NCBI RefSeq assembly: GCF_904061905.1
Contig: NZ_CAJFCI010000031.1
Span: 46,010-90,261 of the forward strand
From: Zestomonas carbonaria
Lineage (GTDB): Bacteria; Pseudomonadota; Gammaproteobacteria; Pseudomonadales; Pseudomonadaceae
Reading direction: 5' to 3'
Length of the DNA: 44,252 nt
Below the pieces are notes generated by a model. It had not been told where the DNA came from and made no database searches. It was given only the letters and a program-made list of their open reading frames with translations. The position numbers were made by a program, and so were the translations under genes. Numbering within the stretch: position 1 is the stretch's first letter; each line of letters starts with the position of its first letter. Shown in pieces: positions 8,338-16,389 of this stretch.

Positions 8338-8535
8338 ATGCGTATCTTCAAAGTGCAGGGCATGAGTTGCGGACATTGCGTGCGGGCCATCACCCAGGCG
8401 TTGCAGGCCCGCGATCCGCAGGCCAGGGTGCAGGTGGACCTGGGCGCTGGCGAGGTCCGGGTGGAAGGCGGGCTGGCCGACGCGGCGGTGCTGGAGGCGA
8501 TCCGGGAAGAGGGGTATCAGGCCGAGGTGGCGTAG
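8338..8535 (+). CDS. copZ: Copper chaperone CopZ (heavy-metal-associated domain)
   Basis: This is a 65-aa cytoplasmic Cu(I) chaperone with a single ferredoxin-like HMA domain. The metal motif GMSCGHC is at residues 8-14, with the usual EEGYQAEV C-terminal strand. Such proteins buffer Cu(I) and hand it to the N-terminal domains of CopA or to CueR. An AGGAG precedes the ATG. A CueR-type promoter (8275-8305) makes it a probable copper-induced partner of copA, transcribed divergently from the exported-protein gene. Confidence 0.93.
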   Translation: MRIFKVQGMSCGHCVRAITQALQARDPQARVQVDLGAGEVRVEGGLADAAVLEAIREEGYQAEVA

Positions 8536-8537
8536 TC

Positions 8538-8648
8538 GCTCTTGTAGGGTGTGCTGCGCGCACCGTTTACCGGGGATTTGGCACGGTGCTTCGCCGGAAA
8601 CCCCGGTGTCGCCGCCTCATCGGTGCGCGCGGCGCACCCTACAAGAGC
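8538..8648. repeat. Inverted pair, GTAGGGTG...GCACCCTAC family
   Basis: The arms start GCTCTTGTAGGGTG (8538) and end CACCCTACAAGAGC (8648); between them lie further inverted GTGCGCGC blocks. It lies just after the copZ stop, so it could fold as a long hairpin and end copZ transcription. Relatives of this family occur at 14460-14607, 25662-25758, 30627-30725 and 41653-41933. A CTCTCCCGGAGGGAGAG hairpin follows at 8683-8702. Confidence 0.75.
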
Positions 8649-8732
8649 CAGGGTGGCATCTTGCGGGTTCGAAGCTCCGGCCCTCTCCCGGAGGGAGAGG
8701 GGGCTGTCCGTGGTAGGGGGCTGGCTTCGGCG

Positions 8733-10088
8733 TTACGCCCCCAACAAACTCTGCCCGCAGATGCGCAGCACCTGGCCGCTGATCGCGCCGGAGGTCGGTT
8801 GGGAGAGCCAGGCGACGGTTTCGGCGACGTCCTGGGGCAGGCCGCCCTGGCCCATGGAGTTCATGCGCCGGCCGGCTTCGCGGATGGTGAAGGGGATGGC
8901 GGCGGTCATCTGCGTTTCGATGAAGCCCGGCGCCACCGCGTTGATGGCGATGCCGCGCTTGCCCAGCGCCGGCGCCCAGGCCTGGGCGAGGCCGATCAGG
9001 CCGGCCTTGCTGGCCGCGTAGTTGCTCTGCCCGAGGTTGCCGGCGATGCCGCTGATCGAGGCGAGCAGCACCACGCGGCCGTCGTCGCGCAGGGTGCCGG
9101 CGTCGAGCAGTGCCTTGGTGAGCACCTGCGGGGCGCGCAGGTTGACGTCGATCACCGAGTCCCAGAGCGCGTCGCTCATTTTCGCCAGGGTCTTGTCGCG
9201 GGTGATGCCGGCGTTGTGGACGAGGATGTCGAGGCCGTCCGGCAGCGCCTCGACCAACCGCGCGGCGGCATTCTCCGCGCAGATGTCGAGGGCCAGGGCG
9301 CGTCCGCCGAGGCGCGCGGCCAGGGCGTCCAGCGCGGTGGCGGCGGATGGCACGTCGAGCAGCACCACTTCGGCGCCGTCGCGCGCCAGGGTTTCCGCGA
9401 TGGCCGCGCCGATGCCACGGCTGGCTCCGGTGACCAGCGCCTTCTTGCCGGCCAGCGGCCGCGTCCAGTCGGCGACCTTCGCCGCGCAGGCCGACAGGCG
9501 CAGCACCTGGCCGGAGACGTAGGCGCTCTTCGGCGACAGGAAGAAGCGCAGCGCGCCTTCCAACTGCTCCTCGGCGCCCTTGCCGACGTACAGCAACTGC
9601 ACCGTGCCGCCCCGGCGGATTTCCTTGGCCAGCGAGCGGCTGAAGCCTTCCAGGGCGCGCTGGGCGCTGGCGGCGAACGGGTCCTTGAGGCTTTCCGGGG
9701 CGCGGCCGAGGATCACCACGTGCGGGCAGGTGTCGAGGCCCTTGAGGGCCGGCTGGAAGAACTCGCGCAGGGCGCCGAGCTGTTCGGCCGAGGCGATGTT
9801 GCTGGCGTCGAACACCAGCGCCTTGAGTTTCGGGCCGTGCTCGGCGGTCCAGCGCGGCAGGCCGAAGCGCTCGTCCGCGTCGGCGAAGGTGCGGTCGGTG
9901 AGACGCTTGTGGAACGCCGCGACCGCCGCCGCCAGCGGGCCGTCGCCGCCGATCAGCAGGGCGCCGTCCACCGGCCGGGTGCGTCCGGCGCGCCAGCGCT
10001 CCAGGCGCACGGGGGCCGGCAGGCCGAGGGCGCCGACCAGGCGGCGGCCGGCGTTGGAGTTGGCGAAGGAGAGGTAGCGGTCGGACAT
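8733..10088 (-). CDS. High-molecular-weight 3-oxoacyl-ACP/CoA reductase (FabG4-like SDR)
   Basis: This is a 451-aa two-domain reductase. Residues 1 to about 205 form a non-catalytic flavodoxin-like domain. The C-terminal half is a complete short-chain dehydrogenase with the cofactor motif TGASRGIG (about 221-228), NAG, the active-site Ser in LLASISGIAG and YAASK. Its length and architecture match the HMwFabG/FabG4 group, which reduces 3-oxoacyl-CoA or -ACP. It is divergent from a thiolase at 10264, a pairing I recall as PA4786/PA4785 in P. aeruginosa. Together they would handle 3-oxoacyl-CoA and acetyl-CoA interconversion; the direction (degradation or synthesis) is not shown. Confidence 0.9.
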   Translation of the reverse strand: MSDRYLSFANSNAGRRLVGALGLPAPVRLERWRAGRTRPVDGALLIGGDGPLAAAVAAFHKRLTDRTFADADERFGLPRWTAEHGPKLKALVFDASNIASAEQLGALREFFQPALKGLDTCPHVVILGRAPESLKDPFAASAQRALEGFSRSLAKEIRRGGTVQLLYVGKGAEEQLEGALRFFLSPKSAYVSGQVLRLSACAAKVADWTRPLAGKKALVTGASRGIGAAIAETLARDGAEVVLLDVPSAATALDALAARLGGRALALDICAENAAARLVEALPDGLDILVHNAGITRDKTLAKMSDALWDSVIDVNLRAPQVLTKALLDAGTLRDDGRVVLLASISGIAGNLGQSNYAASKAGLIGLAQAWAPALGKRGIAINAVAPGFIETQMTAAIPFTIREAGRRMNSMGQGGLPQDVAETVAWLSQPTSGAISGQVLRICGQSLLGA

Positions 10089-10160
10089 GAAAGGGCTCCA
10101 GACGGTAGGCAGCGAAAGACTAGCGTGATATCGGCCACTCTACGCAGCGGATCGCCACAT

Positions 10161-10203
10161 GCATTGACCCTGTTGACCCCGCTTGTGGCGGGTCGGCCAA
10201 TGC
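10161..10203. promoter_or_regulatory. Palindromic control region between reductase and thiolase
   Basis: The divergent promoter region contains GCATTG (10161-10166) facing CAATGC (10198-10203), with ACCCTG/GGGTCGG flanks and two TTGACC hexamers 8 bp apart (10164-10169 and 10172-10177). It is a candidate shared operator for both genes. No known regulator motif is recognised. Confidence 0.4.
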
Positions 10204-10263
10204 AGGGACTCTTGGGCAGGCTAGCCTTGTCGCCAGTATTCCCCTTTCTGCAAGGAGTCATCC

Positions 10264-11541
10264 ATGGCCCAACCGCGCCGGGTCGCCATCGTCGGCGGCA
10301 ACCGCATCCCCTTCGCCCGCTCCAATACCGTCTACGCCACCGCGAGCAACCAGGAGATGCTGACCTCCGCCCTGGAGGGGCTGGTGGAGCGCTACAACCT
10401 GCACGGCGAGCGCATCGGCGAGGTGGTGGCCGGCGCGGTGCTCAAGCATTCGCGCGACTTCAACCTGACCCGCGAATGCGTGCTCGGCTCGCGCCTGGCG
10501 CCGGAAACCTCCGCCTACGACATCCAGCAGGCCTGTGGCACCGGGCTTGAGGCGGTGATCCTGACCGCCAACAAGATCGCCCTCGGGCAGATCGACAGCG
10601 CCATCGCCGGCGGCGTCGACACCACCTCGGACGCGCCGATCGGCGTCAACGAAGGGCTGCGGCGGATTCTCCTGGAGGCCAATCGCGGCAAGGCCACCGC
10701 CGACAAGCTGAAGAGCCTGCTGAAGATCCGCCCGCGCCACCTGGCGCCGCACATCCCGAAGAACGGCGAGCCGCGCACCGGGCTGTCGATGGGCGAGCAC
10801 TGCGAACTGATGACGCAGACCTGGGCGATCCCCCGCGACGAGCAGGACCAGTTGGCCTACGAGAGCCATATCAAGCTGGCCGCCGCCTACGCCGAGGGTT
10901 GGCAGAACGACCTGATGACGCCGTTCCTCGGCCTGACCCGCGACCAGAACCTGCGCGCCGACATCAGCCTGGAGAAGCTTTCCACCCTCAAGCCGGTGTT
11001 CGAGAAGGGGCCGCGCGGCACCCTCACCGCCGCCAACTCGACGCCGCTGACCGACGGCGCCTCGCTGGTGCTGCTGGCCAGCGAGGAATGGGCGAAGGCG
11101 CGCGGCCTGCCGATCCTGGCCTATTTCAAGGACGGCGAGGCGGCGGCGGTGGATTTCGTGCAGGGCAAGGAGGGGCTGCTGATGGCGCCGGTCTACGCGG
11201 TACCGCGCCTGCTGGCGCGCAATGGCCTGACGTTGCAGGACTTCGACTACTACGAGATCCACGAGGCCTTCGCCGCCCAGGTGCTGTGCACCCTCAAGGC
11301 CTGGGAGGACGCCGACTACTGCAAGACCCGCCTCGGCCTGGAGGCGCCGCTCGGTTCCATCGACCGCGCCAGGCTCAACGTCAAGGGCAGCTCCCTGGCC
11401 GCCGGCCACCCGTTCGCCGCAACCGGCGGGCGCATCGTCGCCAACCTGGCCAAGCTGCTGGCGGCGGCGGAGAAGGGGCGCGGGCTGATCTCCATCTGCG
11501 CGGCGGGCGGCCAGGGTGTGACCGCGATCCTGGAAAAGTAA
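10264..11541 (+). CDS. Acetyl-CoA C-acyltransferase (thiolase, FadI-like)
   Basis: This is a 425-aa thiolase that condenses or cleaves acyl-CoA and acetyl-CoA. The nucleophilic Cys91 lies in QQACGTGLEA. The second half carries IHEAFAAQVL, the catalytic-His loop AAGHPFAATGGR and the proton-shuttling Cys in SICAAGGQGV. The length suits FadI-like and trifunctional-beta-type thiolases (about 425-435 aa) rather than PhaA (about 393 aa). AAGGAG lies about 7 nt before the ATG. An intrinsic terminator follows at 11602-11635. It is paired divergently with the FabG4-like reductase. Confidence 0.92.
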   Translation: MAQPRRVAIVGGNRIPFARSNTVYATASNQEMLTSALEGLVERYNLHGERIGEVVAGAVLKHSRDFNLTRECVLGSRLAPETSAYDIQQACGTGLEAVILTANKIALGQIDSAIAGGVDTTSDAPIGVNEGLRRILLEANRGKATADKLKSLLKIRPRHLAPHIPKNGEPRTGLSMGEHCELMTQTWAIPRDEQDQLAYESHIKLAAAYAEGWQNDLMTPFLGLTRDQNLRADISLEKLSTLKPVFEKGPRGTLTAANSTPLTDGASLVLLASEEWAKARGLPILAYFKDGEAAAVDFVQGKEGLLMAPVYAVPRLLARNGLTLQDFDYYEIHEAFAAQVLCTLKAWEDADYCKTRLGLEAPLGSIDRARLNVKGSSLAAGHPFAATGGRIVANLAKLLAAAEKGRGLISICAAGGQGVTAILEK

Positions 11542-11601
11542 TCCAATACCCGTGGCCACAAGTCATCGTGGCCGCGCGATGTAAGCAACTCCGTGAATTT
11601 G

Positions 11602-11635
11602 AGCGGCCCGCCGGTTGGTGGGGCCGCTTTTTTTT
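11602..11635 (+). terminator. Intrinsic terminator after the thiolase gene
   Basis: AGCGGCCC (11602-11609) and GGGCCGCT (11621-11628) form an 8-bp GC stem with an 11-nt loop, followed at once by a run of eight T. It lies 61 bp after the thiolase stop. Confidence 0.9.
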
Positions 11636-11688
11636 ATGCGTGGGGTGGGGTTTGTTTGGTGGGCTGAAGCCCACCAATCCAGGGTTCG

Positions 11689-12849
11689 CTACAGCTTGCC
11701 CTGGTAGGCGGCGTCGAAGATGGCGCGGGTTGCCGTTTCGTCCAGGGGGAGCGGGTTGCCACCGGCGGAGGGGTCGACCACCGCCATCTGCGCGATCAGC
11801 CCGGCCTGGGCGTCGTCCACGCCCAGCTCGGGCAGGGTGTTCGGCACGCCGATGGCGGCGCGCAGCTCCTGCACGAAGTCGAGGAAGCCGTCGAAACCCG
11901 GCCTGGCCAGGCCCAGGTAGGCGGCCAGGCGCACGATGCGCTCCTCGATGGCGCTGCGGTTGAACCTGAGCACATAGGGCATGAATACCGCGTTGGTCAT
12001 GCCGTGGTGGGTGTCGTACAGCGCGCCGACCGGGTGGGACAGCGCGTGCATGCCGCCCAGGCCCTTCTGGAAGGCGGTGGCGCCCATGGCCGCGGCGGCC
12101 AGCATGTCGGCGCGGGCGTCGAGGTCGTCGGGGGTCTTCACCGCGCGTTCCAGGGCGCCGGCCACCAGGCGCATGCCTTCCACGGCGATGCCGTCGGCCA
12201 GCGGATGGAAGCCCGGCGCGCAGTAGGCTTCCAGGCAGTGGGCGAAGGCGTCCATGCCGGTGCCGGCGGTGATCTTCGCCGGCATGCCGACGGTCAGCGC
12301 CGGGTCGCTGATCACCACCTTCGGCATCATCTTCGGGTGGAAGATGATCCGCTTGGTGTGCGTGCGTTCGTCGGTGAGCACCCCGGCGCGCCCGACTTCC
12401 GAGCCGGTGCCGGCGGTGGTCGGCACGGCGATCACCGGGGCGATGCCGTTCGGGTCGGCGCGGGTCCACCAGTCGCCGATGTCTTCGAAGTCCCACACCG
12501 GCCGCGATTGTCCGCTCATGAAGGCAATCAGCTTGCCCATGTCCAGCCCGCTGCCGCCGCCGAAGGCGACCACGCCATCGTGGCGCCCGGCGCGGTAGGC
12601 GGCCAGCCCGGCCTGGAGGTTGGCTTCCACCGGGTTGGGCTTGAGGTCGCTGAACAGCGCGGCGCCGAGGTTGTCGGCGAGCAGCGAGTCGAGCACCGCG
12701 TGGGTCATCGGCACGCCGGCCAGGCCACGGTCGGTGACCAGAAGCGGCCGCCGGATGCCCTGGGCGCGGCACAGTTCGGGCAGCTCGGCGATGCGCCCGA
12801 CACCGAAGCGCACCGTGGTGGGGTAGTTCCAGTTGGCGGTCTTGGGCAT
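11689..12849 (-). CDS. Iron-containing alcohol dehydrogenase
   Basis: This is a 386-aa group III alcohol dehydrogenase that interconverts a primary or secondary alcohol and an aldehyde or ketone with NAD(P). Visible features are the N-terminal Rossmann-like part with GGGSGLDMGK (about 96-105) and PTTAGTGSEV. The metal-binding second half has GMDAFAHCLEAY, GMHALSHPVGALYDTHHG and other conserved His residues expected to hold Fe(II). GAGGT lies upstream of the ATG. It is the last gene of a minus-strand set with an aldehyde dehydrogenase, a glutamine-synthetase-like ligase and an ExaC-type dehydrogenase, so an alcohol arising in amine or diol breakdown is the likely substrate. Confidence 0.92.
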   Translation of the reverse strand: MPKTANWNYPTTVRFGVGRIAELPELCRAQGIRRPLLVTDRGLAGVPMTHAVLDSLLADNLGAALFSDLKPNPVEANLQAGLAAYRAGRHDGVVAFGGGSGLDMGKLIAFMSGQSRPVWDFEDIGDWWTRADPNGIAPVIAVPTTAGTGSEVGRAGVLTDERTHTKRIIFHPKMMPKVVISDPALTVGMPAKITAGTGMDAFAHCLEAYCAPGFHPLADGIAVEGMRLVAGALERAVKTPDDLDARADMLAAAAMGATAFQKGLGGMHALSHPVGALYDTHHGMTNAVFMPYVLRFNRSAIEERIVRLAAYLGLARPGFDGFLDFVQELRAAIGVPNTLPELGVDDAQAGLIAQMAVVDPSAGGNPLPLDETATRAIFDAAYQGKL

Positions 12850-12867
12850 GGCATGACCTCGTCTTCA

Positions 12868-12932
12868 GTAGCCCGGATGCGATCCGGGAATGGGCGTTGT
12901 CGGTTTCCTTCCCCGGATTGCATCCGGGCTAC
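12868..12932. repeat. Inverted pair, GTAGCCCGGATGC...GCATCCGGGCTAC family
   Basis: The arms GTAGCCCGGATGCGATCCGG (from 12868) and CCGGATTGCATCCGGGCTAC (to 12932) face each other across about 25 bp. The element lies directly upstream of the alcohol dehydrogenase gene. The same pair occurs at 24540-24600. Confidence 0.8.
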
Positions 12933-12973
12933 GGGGGGGGACGCCCAGCCCCTTCGCACCGGCGTTGAGCCCG

Positions 12974-13001
12974 TCCGTAGGAGCGGCCCATGGCCGCGAT
13001 G
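12974..13001. repeat. Single REP arm at the 3' end of the aldehyde dehydrogenase gene
   Basis: CGTAGGAGCGGCCCATGGCC is the same arm as in the 1-478 array. It ends 4 bp from the stop codon of the aldehyde dehydrogenase gene at 13005. Confidence 0.75.
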
Positions 13002-13004
13002 GCC

Positions 13005-14408
13005 TCATGGTTCAGGATCGAGCCCATGACGCAGGTGGAACGATTTCGGCCGGGTCAGGCACTCGTAGCCGACCTTCGACAGGGTGGCGCCGCGTCCGCT
13101 GTGCTTGACGCCGGTCCAGGCCAGGGCCGGGTCCAGATAATCGCAGCGGTTCATGAACAATGTACCGGTGGCGGTGGCGTCGCCGATGCGTTCGGCGGCG
13201 TCGAGGTCGCGGGTCCAGATCGAGGCGGTGAGGCCGTAGGGGCTGTCGTTCATCAGGTCGATGGCTTCGCCTTCGTCGTCCACCGGCATGATGCCGACCA
13301 CCGGCCCGAAGCTTTCCTCGCGCATCACCGCCATGCGGTGCGCCACGTCGACCAGCACCTGCGGCGCCAGGTAGGCGCTGCCGGGGGCGTCGGCGGGGAA
13401 GTCGCGCACGTCGAGCATCGCCCGCGCGCCCATCGACTGGGCGCTGGCGATCTGTTGGCGCACCGCTTCGGCGGCCTCGGTGCTGACCAGCGGGCCGAGG
13501 GTGGTGTCCTGCTCCAGGGGATTGCCCAGCGCGTACTGGCGGGTCAGCGCGGCGAAGGCGTCGATGAAGTCCGGGTAGATCGCCCGGTCCACGTAGATGC
13601 GCTCGATGCCGCAGCAGCTCTGCCCGGAGTTGAAGAAGGCGCCGTCCACCAGGTTCTCCACGGCGTGGCCGAGGTCGGCGTCGGCGCGCACGTAGGCCGG
13701 GTCCTTGCCGCCCAGCTCCAGGCCGACGCCGATGAACTGCCCGGCGGCGGCCGCCTGCACGGCATATCCGCCGGCCACCGAGCCGGTGAAGTTGACCTGC
13801 TGCACGCGGCCGGAGCCGATCAGATCGGCGGCCTGCCGGTGATCGATGACCAGGTTGTGGAATAGCCCGTCCGGCAGGTTGGCGCGGCGGAACGCCTCGG
13901 CGAAGCGTTCGCCGACCAGCAGGGTCTGGCTGGCGTGCTTGAGCAGCACGGCGTTGCCGGCCATCAGCGCGGGGATGATCGAGTTCACCGCGGTCAGGTA
14001 GGGGTAGTTCCACGGCGCGATGACCAGCACGACGCCCAGCGGTTCGCGGCGGATGTAGCGGCGGAAGCCGTCCCTGGGCTCGGGCTCGATGGGTGCCAGC
14101 GCTTGCGGGGCGATGTCGATCATGTGCCGCGCGCGCTCGGCGAAGCCGCGCAGCTCGCCGGCGCCGTAGCGCACCGGGCGGCCCATCTGCCAGGCCAGTT
14201 CGGGGACGATCTCCGCCTCCATCGCCAGCATGGCATCGACCGCTGCCGTGCAGAACGCCGCGCGTTCTGCCAGCGGTCTCCGGCGCCAGTCGCGCTGGGC
14301 GTGTTCGGCGGCGTCCAGCGCCTGGGCGATGGCGGCGTCGGCGGTGTACGGCCGTTCGGCGTAGAGGCTGCCGTCGACCGGGGAGATCAGGCGGACGGTG
14401 CGGGTCAT
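13005..14408 (-). CDS. NAD(P)-dependent aldehyde dehydrogenase
   Basis: This is a 467-aa aldehyde dehydrogenase that oxidises an aldehyde to the acid. The oxyanion-hole Asn is in APWNYP (131-136), the NAD-binding turn in FTGSVAGG (about 207-214), the general base Glu231 in GLELGGKDP and the nucleophile Cys265 in NSGQSCC. All catalytic residues are present. GGAGG precedes the ATG. It lies between the alcohol dehydrogenase and the glutamine-synthetase-like gene on the same strand, though each gap (155 and 245 bp) contains repeats. A product such as a gamma-glutamyl-amino-aldehyde or a simple aldehyde would fit; the sequence alone does not decide. Confidence 0.92.
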   Translation of the reverse strand: MTRTVRLISPVDGSLYAERPYTADAAIAQALDAAEHAQRDWRRRPLAERAAFCTAAVDAMLAMEAEIVPELAWQMGRPVRYGAGELRGFAERARHMIDIAPQALAPIEPEPRDGFRRYIRREPLGVVLVIAPWNYPYLTAVNSIIPALMAGNAVLLKHASQTLLVGERFAEAFRRANLPDGLFHNLVIDHRQAADLIGSGRVQQVNFTGSVAGGYAVQAAAAGQFIGVGLELGGKDPAYVRADADLGHAVENLVDGAFFNSGQSCCGIERIYVDRAIYPDFIDAFAALTRQYALGNPLEQDTTLGPLVSTEAAEAVRQQIASAQSMGARAMLDVRDFPADAPGSAYLAPQVLVDVAHRMAVMREESFGPVVGIMPVDDEGEAIDLMNDSPYGLTASIWTRDLDAAERIGDATATGTLFMNRCDYLDPALAWTGVKHSGRGATLSKVGYECLTRPKSFHLRHGLDPEP

Positions 14409-14459
14409 GGCGTGCCTCCTCGTGGGGTGCGTTGGCTAGGGAGCATCATGCTGCTCCTC

Positions 14460-14607
14460 GTAGGGTGCGCCGTGCGCACCGATGGGGCCGTGCGACGCGC
14501 CTACGCTGTTTATTGGGTCCCCGCGTTCGCGGGGATGACGAGGACGAAGCAGCGAGGTCACCCAGGGGGCGTGCGACGCTCCAGGTGGTGCGCACGGCGC
14601 ACCCTGC
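14460..14607. repeat. Nested palindromic elements
   Basis: An outer inverted pair (GTAGGGTGCGCCGTGCGCAC from 14460; GTGCGCACGGCGCACCCTGC to 14607) encloses an unrelated element of another family, ATTGGGTCCCCGCGTTCGCG (14512-14540, CCCCGCGTTCGCGGGG core). This is one repeat inside another. Confidence 0.75.
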
Positions 14608-14653
14608 GGTGTGTGGGCGTTGGGGGCGGGGCATCGCTCCTCCTCGGGTTGGC

Positions 14654-16021
14654 TCAGTAGCGTTCGAAGCCCCGGCGCAGTTCCCAGTCGGTGATGCGCC
14701 GGTCGTATTCCAGTTGTTCCCAGTTGGCGGTGTGCAGGTAGTGGTCGATCACTTCCTTGCCGAACGCCTGCTTGAGCATTTTCGAGTTCTTCAGCGCGGT
14801 GGCGCCGTCGCGCAGGGTCTTGGCCACTTCGGGCAGGCGGGCGTTCTGGTAGGCGTCGCCCTCGAACGGCTTGTCCAGCTCCAGCTCTTCGTCGATGCCG
14901 GCCAGTCCGGCGGCGATAAGCGCCGCGTAGGCGAGATAGGGGTTGAGGTCGGCGCCGCCGATGCGGCATTCGATGCGGATCGCCTTGCTGTTCTCACCGC
15001 ACAGGCGGAAGCCGGCGGTGCGGTTGTCGCGGCTCCACACCGCGCGGGTCGGCGCGAAGGTGCCGACCTGGAAGCGCTTGTAGGAGTTGATGTAGGGCGC
15101 CAGGAAATAGGTGATGTCGCGGGCGTACTTGAGCTGCCCGGCGACCCACTGGCGCATCAGTCTGGACATGCCGTACTCGGCCTTGGGGTCGTGGAACAGC
15201 GGCTTGTTGCTCTTCAGGCTGCTCAGCGAGTTGTGGATGTGGCAACTGGAGCCGGCCAGGTCGTAGCGCCACTTGGCCATGAAGGTGACCGACTTGCCCT
15301 GCAACAGGGCGATCTCCTTGCAGGCGTGCTTGATGATGCTGTGGCGGTCGGCCATGGTCAGCGCGTCGGCGTAGCGCACGTTGATCTCTTCCTGGCCGGG
15401 GCCCCATTCGCCCTTGGAGTTCTCCACCGGGATGCCGGCGGCCTGCAGGTTGCGGCGGATGGCGCGCAGCACCGGCTCGTCGCGGATGGTCTGCAGGATG
15501 CTGTAGTCCTCGATGTTGTAGTTGGCGGTCCTGGGGTTCTGGTAGTTGCGGTGGTGGATCGCCTCGTAGCTCTCGTCGAACAGGTAGAACTCCAGCTCGG
15601 AGGCGAACAGGCCCTGGTAGCCGCGCTCGGTCAGCCGGTCGATCTGCCGCTTGAGGATGCCGCGCGGGCTGTGCGGCAGGTCTTGGCCGTGGTGGTCCTG
15701 GACGTCGCAGAGGACCATGGCGGTGCCTTCCAGCCAGGGCACCACGCGCAGGGTGGAGAGGTCCGGCTTGAACACGAAGTCGCCGTAGCCCTTCTTCCAA
15801 CTGGCGGCGGCGTAGCCGGGCACCGGTTCCATGTCGATGTCGTCGGCCAGCAGGTAGTCGCAGCCGTGGGTTTCCTCGTGGGCGCTGTCGAGGAAGAACT
15901 CGACCTGGAAGCGTTTGCCGATCAGCCGGCCCTGCATGTCGACCATGCAGGCGAGCACGGTGTCGATCTTGTCTTGCTCGGCCATGTGGCGCAGGCCGGC
16001 CAGGGTCAGGGGGGCGCTCAT
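14654..16021 (-). CDS. Glutamine-synthetase-family gamma-glutamyl-amine ligase
   Basis: This is a 455-aa member of the type I glutamine synthetase superfamily. A beta-grasp N-terminal domain is followed by a catalytic domain with FASELEFYLF, GPGQEEINVRYADAL, SSCHIHNSL, the ATP/phosphate-binding NRTAGFRL and ECRIGGADLNPYLAYAAL. It diverges from GlnA in these motifs and lacks the GlnA adenylylation-site context, so it more likely joins glutamate to an amine (as PuuA/PauA, IpuC or GlnA4-type enzymes do) than to ammonia. The start at 16021 follows GGAGGAG by 6 nt. Neighbouring aldehyde and alcohol dehydrogenases support an amine or amino-alcohol breakdown route. The amine is unknown. Confidence 0.88.
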   Translation of the reverse strand: MSAPLTLAGLRHMAEQDKIDTVLACMVDMQGRLIGKRFQVEFFLDSAHEETHGCDYLLADDIDMEPVPGYAAASWKKGYGDFVFKPDLSTLRVVPWLEGTAMVLCDVQDHHGQDLPHSPRGILKRQIDRLTERGYQGLFASELEFYLFDESYEAIHHRNYQNPRTANYNIEDYSILQTIRDEPVLRAIRRNLQAAGIPVENSKGEWGPGQEEINVRYADALTMADRHSIIKHACKEIALLQGKSVTFMAKWRYDLAGSSCHIHNSLSSLKSNKPLFHDPKAEYGMSRLMRQWVAGQLKYARDITYFLAPYINSYKRFQVGTFAPTRAVWSRDNRTAGFRLCGENSKAIRIECRIGGADLNPYLAYAALIAAGLAGIDEELELDKPFEGDAYQNARLPEVAKTLRDGATALKNSKMLKQAFGKEVIDHYLHTANWEQLEYDRRITDWELRRGFERY

Positions 16022-16389
16022 CCGTTTCTCCTCCGCAGGCGGCAGCCGCGAGCGGCCGGGCCCGTTCTCTTCGTCGGTTGGCAAAGCGGTGCGGCAAACG
16101 ACCTTCGCGTCGGCGCTTCGCAGGGCGCTGGTCGCGGGGCTGACTCTGAATCTAGTCGAGAATTGCGGAGGCGGCTTTGGTCGGGTGGGTACATCGACAC
16201 GTAGGATGGGTGCAACCCATCGATTGCCGGCGGCGATGGGTTTCACCCATCCTACGAAGCTCTCCCATGAATGGGAGAGTCCGTAGGGTGGAAAACCGCG
16301 AAGCGTTTTCCACCAGAGGGGCGGTGGGTGTGAAAAGCGACATCCACCCTACGAGCTAACCCCTCTCCCGGAGGGAGGGGAATGCCGTT
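16022..16389. repeat. Gene-free 368-bp gap with four stacked palindromes
   Basis: The part next to the ligase gene (16022-16190) is unique sequence and should hold its promoter. It is followed by an inverted repeat GTAGGATGGG...CCCATCCTAC (16201-16255), a hairpin CTCTCCCATGAATGGGAGAG (16260-16279), an inverted pair GTAGGGTGGAAAA...CATCCACCCTAC (16283-16352) and a CCTCTCCCGGAGGGAGGGG hairpin (16362-16380). No coding frame is supported. Confidence 0.75.

Noticed and set aside
14654..16021. Calling the ligase a housekeeping glutamine synthetase (glnA)
   Set aside because: The active-site wording and catabolic neighbours differ from GlnA, and the ntrBC genes usually linked to glnA are absent.
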